DNA of 43,721 nucleotides from a virus. Location: positions 1 to 43,721 of the IMG/VR virus record IMGVR_UViG_3300035698_013095; one strand, 5' to 3'. The notes under the pieces were generated by a model that was not told the origin of the DNA, made no database searches, and saw only the letters and a program-made list of their open reading frames with translations. The position numbers and the translations under genes were made by a program. Shown here piece by piece: positions 39,443 through 43,721 of the stretch (its first letter is position 1; each line of letters begins with the position of its first letter).

Positions 39443-40152
39443 AATTCGTCTCCTTCTGATTTTGCAATTTCATTTATTTTATTTAACTTCTCTTCAATTT
39501 GTAATTCCCTCAAAGCAATGTCATTTTCTTTTGCAACAACCTCTTTACGAAGTTGTTTAAAAGTTTCAACCCGTTGGTCGTATCTATTATTTAATCCAAT
39601 AAGTGCGTCTTTTGTTTGCTGAAGCATTTCTAATTCCCGGTTAATCTTAATTGAGAGGTCCTCAAACTGCGTAATAAGTACCCTTTGATTTTTAACTTCA
39701 GCAACAGCCCTCTCTTCTGAAATTCTTGATTGAGCAATTAAAGTAACAGCGTCTTTTTTCTCAACTTCCATCTTCCTAAGATCATATGCAATCTCTGTTT
39801 CAGCCGCTTTAATCTGCTCAAATATTTTATTATTTTCCCGAATTAATCTAAGCTCTTCCTGTATCTTATCACATAGGGTTTCCTTCCTTCCCTTAATATA
39901 CTCATTAGTTTCGTTCCGTTTAACATTTAATTCATCCTCTTGACTTTGCACCCAAGAAGAAAAGTTTTGTTTTTTGGCTGCAATCTCTTCTATGACACTA
40001 GCTTTCTCTTCTAACGCTTTTACGATATCAGCTTTAATCACAACAAGTTGACTTTGATAGTCTTTAAGCCCTTGATCCCGTATCTTTTTAATGCGTTCCG
40101 GAGTTAAGGGTTCATCTTTTTTATAGTTAACTCGGATTCTTTTATTATACAT
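39439..40152 (-). CDS. Long coiled-coil protein (237 aa)
   Basis: Almost entirely charged helix (ALEEKASVIEEIAAKKQNFS, EEKLNKINEIAKSEGDEL), with heptads from about residue 25 to 230. No signal peptide or membrane segment. It may be a chaperone, a structural shaft or a scaffold for the fibres encoded around it. Ends GDEL with TAA overlapping the rare start of the next gene. Confidence 0.65.
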   Translation of the reverse strand: MYNKRIRVNYKKDEPLTPERIKKIRDQGLKDYQSQLVVIKADIVKALEEKASVIEEIAAKKQNFSSWVQSQEDELNVKRNETNEYIKGRKETLCDKIQEELRLIRENNKIFEQIKAAETEIAYDLRKMEVEKKDAVTLIAQSRISEERAVAEVKNQRVLITQFEDLSIKINRELEMLQQTKDALIGLNNRYDQRVETFKQLRKEVVAKENDIALRELQIEEKLNKINEIAKSEGDEL

Positions 40153-40154
40153 AA

Positions 40155-40358
40155 TTATATTTCCAAAGGTACGCCGACAATATAATCAATAATATATTCC
40201 AATTTCTCTTTGTCGGTTAAGGTTAAATTAGTTGCTAACTGTTGTCGAGCATTATCCCGAAACTGTTTCGTGCTCTCTCGGAGTTTTAACAATTCAGATC
40301 TCGATAACTTTTTTAACTGTTCTTCTTTTTTAAAATTTTTCCTTATCAACTGTGTCAT
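40155..40358 (-). CDS. Small helical protein (67 aa)
   Basis: MTQLIRKNFKKEEQLKKLSR then LRESTKQFRDNARQQLATNL, and a final hydrophobic IDYIVGVPLEI. Basic and helical; no family. Two bases before the coiled-coil gene. Probably an accessory of fibre assembly, by place only. Confidence 0.5.
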   Translation of the reverse strand: MTQLIRKNFKKEEQLKKLSRSELLKLRESTKQFRDNARQQLATNLTLTDKEKLEYIIDYIVGVPLEI

Positions 40359-40362
40359 TTAA

Positions 40363-40815
40363 TCACCCCCAAATAATTGTATCGTTTTCGTTTTGGCAGC
40401 TTTCGTCCCTACAGATAATTCCCGTCTTTGAAACGCTTTTTACAGAAGTTTGTTCTTGAACGGAAATTTTATTTCTGTTAGATATAGCCTCTTTTAAAGC
40501 ACTTCCTTTTTGTGTAATACCTTGTTTCTCTTCTTCCGAGGCAGTTTTAGGATCGAAAGATTCTTTTAACATATCTAACTCTGCCTTTTTTTGATCAACG
40601 TTTGCATTATGGGGCGCTACTCGGGTCTTATAGTCAATTTGTATTTGATTAAACTTATTACGCCGTAAGACTTCTGTTTTATCCTCTAACAAAACAAACT
40701 CAGTTACTTTTCGAGGACCAAGAGTTTTTTCATCGGCCTCATTAATAATATATTTAGCGTTTTTAATGTTTGGTGAATCAATAAATTTAAGGCAACGAAT
40801 ACATTTTATTTTCAT
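40363..40815 (-). CDS. Split zinc-ribbon protein with helical insert (150 aa)
   Basis: N-terminal MKIKCIRCLKF (CxxC) and C-terminal GIICRDESCQNEND (CxxxxC) could come together on one zinc, with about 120 residues of mostly charged helix between them. No signal peptide. No known family. It lies between the fibre and the coiled-coil gene, so it may be a fibre chaperone or connector. Confidence 0.6.
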   Translation of the reverse strand: MKIKCIRCLKFIDSPNIKNAKYIINEADEKTLGPRKVTEFVLLEDKTEVLRRNKFNQIQIDYKTRVAPHNANVDQKKAELDMLKESFDPKTASEEEKQGITQKGSALKEAISNRNKISVQEQTSVKSVSKTGIICRDESCQNENDTIIWG

Positions 40816-40827
40816 ATTTTCTACCCC

Positions 40828-41838
40828 TTATGTTTTCATGATATATGCTGAAGCATAATATTTATCTCTATTAGTATGAGCAGATCCACTTCCGGCATTT
40901 CCCGTCGTACCCGCTTCATTATAAATAGTTTCAGCGGCACCTTCTCCCGTTCCTCCGGAGGTACTTAAATCAGTATGATTATGTATAGCAAGCTCGGCCA
41001 CTGTTATTGCATGAGTTGACACACCACCAGTATCATCAACATTATTTGTTCCCGCTGCATCTGCGTCAGCGTGAATAACGAATCTATCTGTATAATCCGG
41101 GGTACTGTTAGCCCCGTCACATATTACATAACCCGAAGGGATGGCTGATATAGCCCCTGTCCAAATAATAGACATTCCACTTTCTATCTCATACATTGAC
41201 GCGGCTGCTGCTTCAGCGGCGGCTTGAGCGGCTTCAGCGGCGGCTTGTGCGACTTCAGAAAGTCCTTGGGCGGTTTCAGCATCGGCTTGCGCGGCTTCAG
41301 CGGCGGCTTGTGCGACCTCTGCTTCTGCTACCGCGGCGTCAAAATCACCAACATCAATTTCAAAATTTGTCATTTCTCCATCTTCGCCGTCCCAAACAAG
41401 AGCTTTTCCATCTTCCGGCTCCGGCAAATTAACTGAACTTATCGCGGAGGTTAAAGGCAACGATACCGTCCTATCAATTAAATCTTTTAATTGCTGTACC
41501 TGAATTTCTAATTTATCTAACGCATTTTTAATAACCACTTCTGAAAATCCTTCATTTACAGGAATATCCGCACCCTGAGTATAGGGAAGAGACCCAATCA
41601 TTAAAACTTCATATTGATCTGTTGGAGGAGTTACAAAAGTAACGGTACCCTCTTCCGCCGCAGAATCTATTGCGACAGTGTAATGCGTTGTTATAGTTTG
41701 TAAAGTCGCCACATCATCTGTGTCAACAATATAAACTAATAGCTCCGTATCATTATAAATCTTAAAACCAAAATCAAAATCCGTAAGGATCCCGTCGGCG
41801 GTTAGTCGTGTTCTTCTAACTGATGTTTGAACCGTCAT
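40828..41838 (-). CDS. Tail fibre with T7 gp17-like N-terminus and collar-like tip
   Basis: 336 residues. N-terminal part matches the phage T7 tail-fibre attachment domain: TRLTADGILTDFDFGFKIYN, DTELLVYIVD, HYTVAIDSAAEEGTVTFVTP, FSEVVIKNALDKLEIQVQQL. Next is an Ala/Glu coiled coil (about residues 175-215) of AAEAAQA repeats. The end (about 220-336) has SGMSIIWTGAISAIPSGYVI then DYTDRFVIHADADAAG and HNH/HTN-rich loops of the tail-collar type. No signal peptide, in contrast to the exported fibre-like proteins nearby. Joins the nozzle and binds the receptor. Confidence 0.88.
   Translation of the reverse strand: MTVQTSVRRTRLTADGILTDFDFGFKIYNDTELLVYIVDTDDVATLQTITTHYTVAIDSAAEEGTVTFVTPPTDQYEVLMIGSLPYTQGADIPVNEGFSEVVIKNALDKLEIQVQQLKDLIDRTVSLPLTSAISSVNLPEPEDGKALVWDGEDGEMTNFEIDVGDFDAAVAEAEVAQAAAEAAQADAETAQGLSEVAQAAAEAAQAAAEAAAASMYEIESGMSIIWTGAISAIPSGYVICDGANSTPDYTDRFVIHADADAAGTNNVDDTGGVSTHAITVAELAIHNHTDLSTSGGTGEGAAETIYNEAGTTGNAGSGSAHTNRDKYYASAYIMKT
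41205..41330 (-). repeat. Ala-rich tandem repeat in the tail fibre gene
   Basis: Degenerate copies of GCTTCAGCGGCGGCTTG-type units encode AAEAAQA/ AQADAETAQG repeats. They keep reading frame and should form a trimeric coiled-coil shaft. Copy number is likely to vary. Confidence 0.8.
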
Positions 41839-41841
41839 AAT

Positions 41842-43721
41842 TTATCTCCTTCGAGTACGCCGTTTACCTTTTTTAGCCGGCGCGCTTGGTTTTAACGCCC
41901 ATTCACTCATAAATAATCGACGATAATCGTTGGTTTCGTCATTGTATAAATCAAGTATTCCATCTAATGTATCAGCATACTGTGTAGGGATTTTTCCTGT
42001 TAATATACCTACTGCCTTAACCCCATGTCTTAATTTCTTTTGAGGGCTCTTAGATTTTACCGCACGGCCCGCTTCCACAAATCCACTTAACGCCGGGGGT
42101 GCCCCAAAATCAAATCCTTTAACTAACGTATTCATTATATCCCGGACCAAAAGAATCCCCGCAACAGGGTAAAGAGCTAATTCTTTTAAATGTTTTTTCC
42201 AGTCGTCAATATCCCCTCCCGATCGAATAACACTACTTAACGTCGCCGGGGCTACCCAAAGCCAAAATAACGCACGCGCATAACTGCCAGTCTTTCTTAG
42301 GGGGTGTGCTTTACTGTATTTTAATTGATCCATAGCAGATACTAAAAGATTATGAGTGTTCCCAAAATGAGACATAAACATAGTCCACATTTTTTGCCAT
42401 TGATCACCTTTCATTACTTCCGCTAAATTTTCTATTGATCCTGTAGGCTGTGTTGTTCGAACTATATGATCCGCGTGCTGAACAGCAAGCGCCTCGTCAT
42501 TATTATTTTCATCAAGACCTTGCTGATATGCTCCTAACCACGACGGCATTGTTGTAATCTGATCAATACCAACTATCCAACTAAACATAACTTCATTCCA
42601 ATCTTTTCCTGTTTTAGTAAGATGGGAAACCCGTTTGGATTTTAAAAAATCTTTTAGCTCCCGATCAAAAGTATTACGTCGATTCTTCATAATGGCCGAA
42701 CGAGAATACACAAACTCAAAAGCCGCTTTCTTATCCTTATGAAAATCTTTTAAACCAATCGCTGCATATTTTGTTCCAATTTTATATATCGTTTGAAAAT
42801 ATGATCCTCCCTTTAATAAAGAAACTGTTACCCTATGCGCCAAAAGAGACGCCGTACTATTATGTCGTAATCCCTGAGCCATTTTCTGTACGATGTTTCC
42901 CGCGCGTATACCCGACGGGTTAGCGACGGATCTAAGCCATGTTGGGAATTGGTTATAAATGTTCTCACCCATCGTATCGTTAACTGCTTTTTGGAATAGG
43001 GGATGCTTAATAAGTTTTTGAACATCCCGAACTTCCGCGGATAAAGATGTATAGTGAATAACCCCATCTACGTGATTTAAAAGAATTTCAAAGACGTTTA
43101 AATTAACCGGCGTAGTACCTCCTACGCGACGATAAGAAAAACTCCTATTCATGTAAGTTGTTTTGAAAACCTGTTGAAATAGATCCTCCGTCGCTTGCCT
43201 TACTTGAGCTTGTTTACTTGTCTTGAAGTCCTCTATAATAGGGAAGTAGCGTCCCTCTACTTTAGGGGGTCGTACTCCGTAAAGTTTTTCTGTGGCCGCA
43301 ACCACTTCTGGAAATAAAGAATCTAAAAGCTCATGGACCTCATTAACAAACGCTTTCGAATTAGGATCTGCATCTACCTTGTCAACAATAATTTGAATTT
43401 CTTCCGCGGAAAACTCGTTACCTTCCAACAAACGTTGAAGGTTTCCTGTGTTACCGCTGTTTAAAGCAACGCCGAGCATTTGCTCCCACGTCAACTCCAC
43501 CTCCACCCCTTCAATTTTTTGAGGTTTATGCATCACATCTGATAAATTAGTTTCAAACCTTTGAAAACTTTTTTGAAGTTTTGCATATGCAATTTCAGAA
43601 AGCGTTAACTCTTTATTAATTCCTTTTTGAATTTTTTCAAAAACTTCTTGTGCTACCCCGAGAGTATGAGAAATGAATTCTACTTTTCGATGAATAGCGA
43701 AAAAGGCACTTATCTTATCAA
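41842..43721 (-). CDS. C-terminal part of the giant gp16-like ejection/polyvalent protein
   Basis: Open frame from the right edge to TAA 41842. Through the overlap 18-33/43706-43721 it continues the frame of 1-1489 in phase (LIFDKISAFFAIHRKVEFIS at the join). A GTG at 43536 is inside the frame and is not needed as a start. Recognisable style: LPD38-like/ polyvalent protein region RHNSTASLLAHRVTVSLLKG, WNEVMFSWIVGIDQITTMPS, MWTMFMSHFGNTHNLL, ALFWLWVAPATLSSVI, then a very basic end (PAPAKKGKRRTRRR-type). Together with 34-2368 it makes 1404 codons including one amber. Confidence 0.75.
   Translation of the reverse strand, partial: DKISAFFAIHRKVEFISHTLGVAQEVFEKIQKGINKELTLSEIAYAKLQKSFQRFETNLSDVMHKPQKIEGVEVELTWEQMLGVALNSGNTGNLQRLLEGNEFSAEEIQIIVDKVDADPNSKAFVNEVHELLDSLFPEVVAATEKLYGVRPPKVEGRYFPIIEDFKTSKQAQVRQATEDLFQQVFKTTYMNRSFSYRRVGGTTPVNLNVFEILLNHVDGVIHYTSLSAEVRDVQKLIKHPLFQKAVNDTMGENIYNQFPTWLRSVANPSGIRAGNIVQKMAQGLRHNSTASLLAHRVTVSLLKGGSYFQTIYKIGTKYAAIGLKDFHKDKKAAFEFVYSRSAIMKNRRNTFDRELKDFLKSKRVSHLTKTGKDWNEVMFSWIVGIDQITTMPSWLGAYQQGLDENNNDEALAVQHADHIVRTTQPTGSIENLAEVMKGDQWQKMWTMFMSHFGNTHNLLVSAMDQLKYSKAHPLRKTGSYARALFWLWVAPATLSSVIRSGGDIDDWKKHLKELALYPVAGILLVRDIMNTLVKGFDFGAPPALSGFVEAGRAVKSKSPQKKLRHGVKAVGILTGKIPTQYADTLDGILDLYNDETNDYRRLFMSEWALKPSAPAKKGKRRTRRR

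Noticed and set aside
41205-41330. CRISPR-like or regulatory repeat array
   Set aside because: The repeats are degenerate, in frame and encode an alanine coiled coil; there are no unique spacers.
40828-41838. Diversity-generating retroelement target in the fibre tip (as in BPP-1)
   Set aside because: No reverse transcriptase, no template repeat and no second copy of the fibre tip sequence were seen in the window.

Overview
This window looks like the complete genome of a tailed dsDNA phage with a podovirus (short-tail) virion, cut open at an arbitrary point. The structural genes match the T7 / Bordetella BPP-1 type of short-tailed phage: terminase, T7-type portal, Bbp19-like protein, scaffold, major capsid protein, tail adaptor and nozzle, gp13/gp14/gp15/gp16-like ejection proteins, and a T7 gp17-type fibre. 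Bases 18-33 are repeated exactly at 43706-43721, and one reading frame runs off the left edge and back in at the right edge without losing phase. The molecule is therefore circular or circularly permuted, about 43,688 bp (positions 34-43721). The first 17 bases look like a fold-back artefact. The host is probably Gram-negative: there is a lipobox lipoprotein, there are several Sec signal peptides, an O-antigen ligase/polymerase-like protein, sigma70-type promoters and strong AGGAGG ribosome sites. I cannot name the host taxon. I see no phage RNA polymerase, integrase, reverse transcriptase or tRNA.

Layout. (a) 15498-16292 is a gene-free divergent control region with G-tracts, a 22-nt palindrome, repeated 9-mers and a back-to-back promoter pair; it is the best candidate for the replication origin and switch region. 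(b) Plus strand, 16293-32116, is the early/replication arm. First come about a dozen very small genes, with a hammerhead ribozyme between two of them (17789-17848). Then an exported SleB-like hydrolase, a double-HTH regulator, a primase-polymerase/VirE helicase, an HNH-like protein, a SNF2 helicase, a DUF2800 nuclease, a DUF2815 ssDNA-binding candidate, a Tad1-like anti-defence candidate, a family A DNA polymerase, a RuvC-like resolvase and finally an O-antigen ligase/polymerase-like membrane protein. (c) Minus strand, from 15497 down through position 1 and on from 43721 to 32166, is the late arm: packaging, head, tail, ejection proteins, fibre, a block of secreted adhesin-like proteins, a lysis-type cassette and one more secreted protein. 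Both arms converge on a hairpin terminator at 32118-32143.

How it fits together. The host polymerase would read both arms from sigma70-type promoters (15554-15582 minus; 16205-16237, 19424-19453 and 21973-22001 plus). The capsid gene has its own promoter and leader (9427-9533) and is followed by a terminator (7879-7922), recalling the T7 gene 10 / T-phi arrangement. The early arm makes replication and recombination proteins and probably an anti-Thoeris sponge.

The most unusual parts are the type I hammerhead ribozyme, a late-arm cluster of fibre- and beta-helix-like proteins that carry Sec signal peptides, the O-antigen polymerase-like gene, and an in-frame amber codon that splits the giant gp16-like ejection protein.
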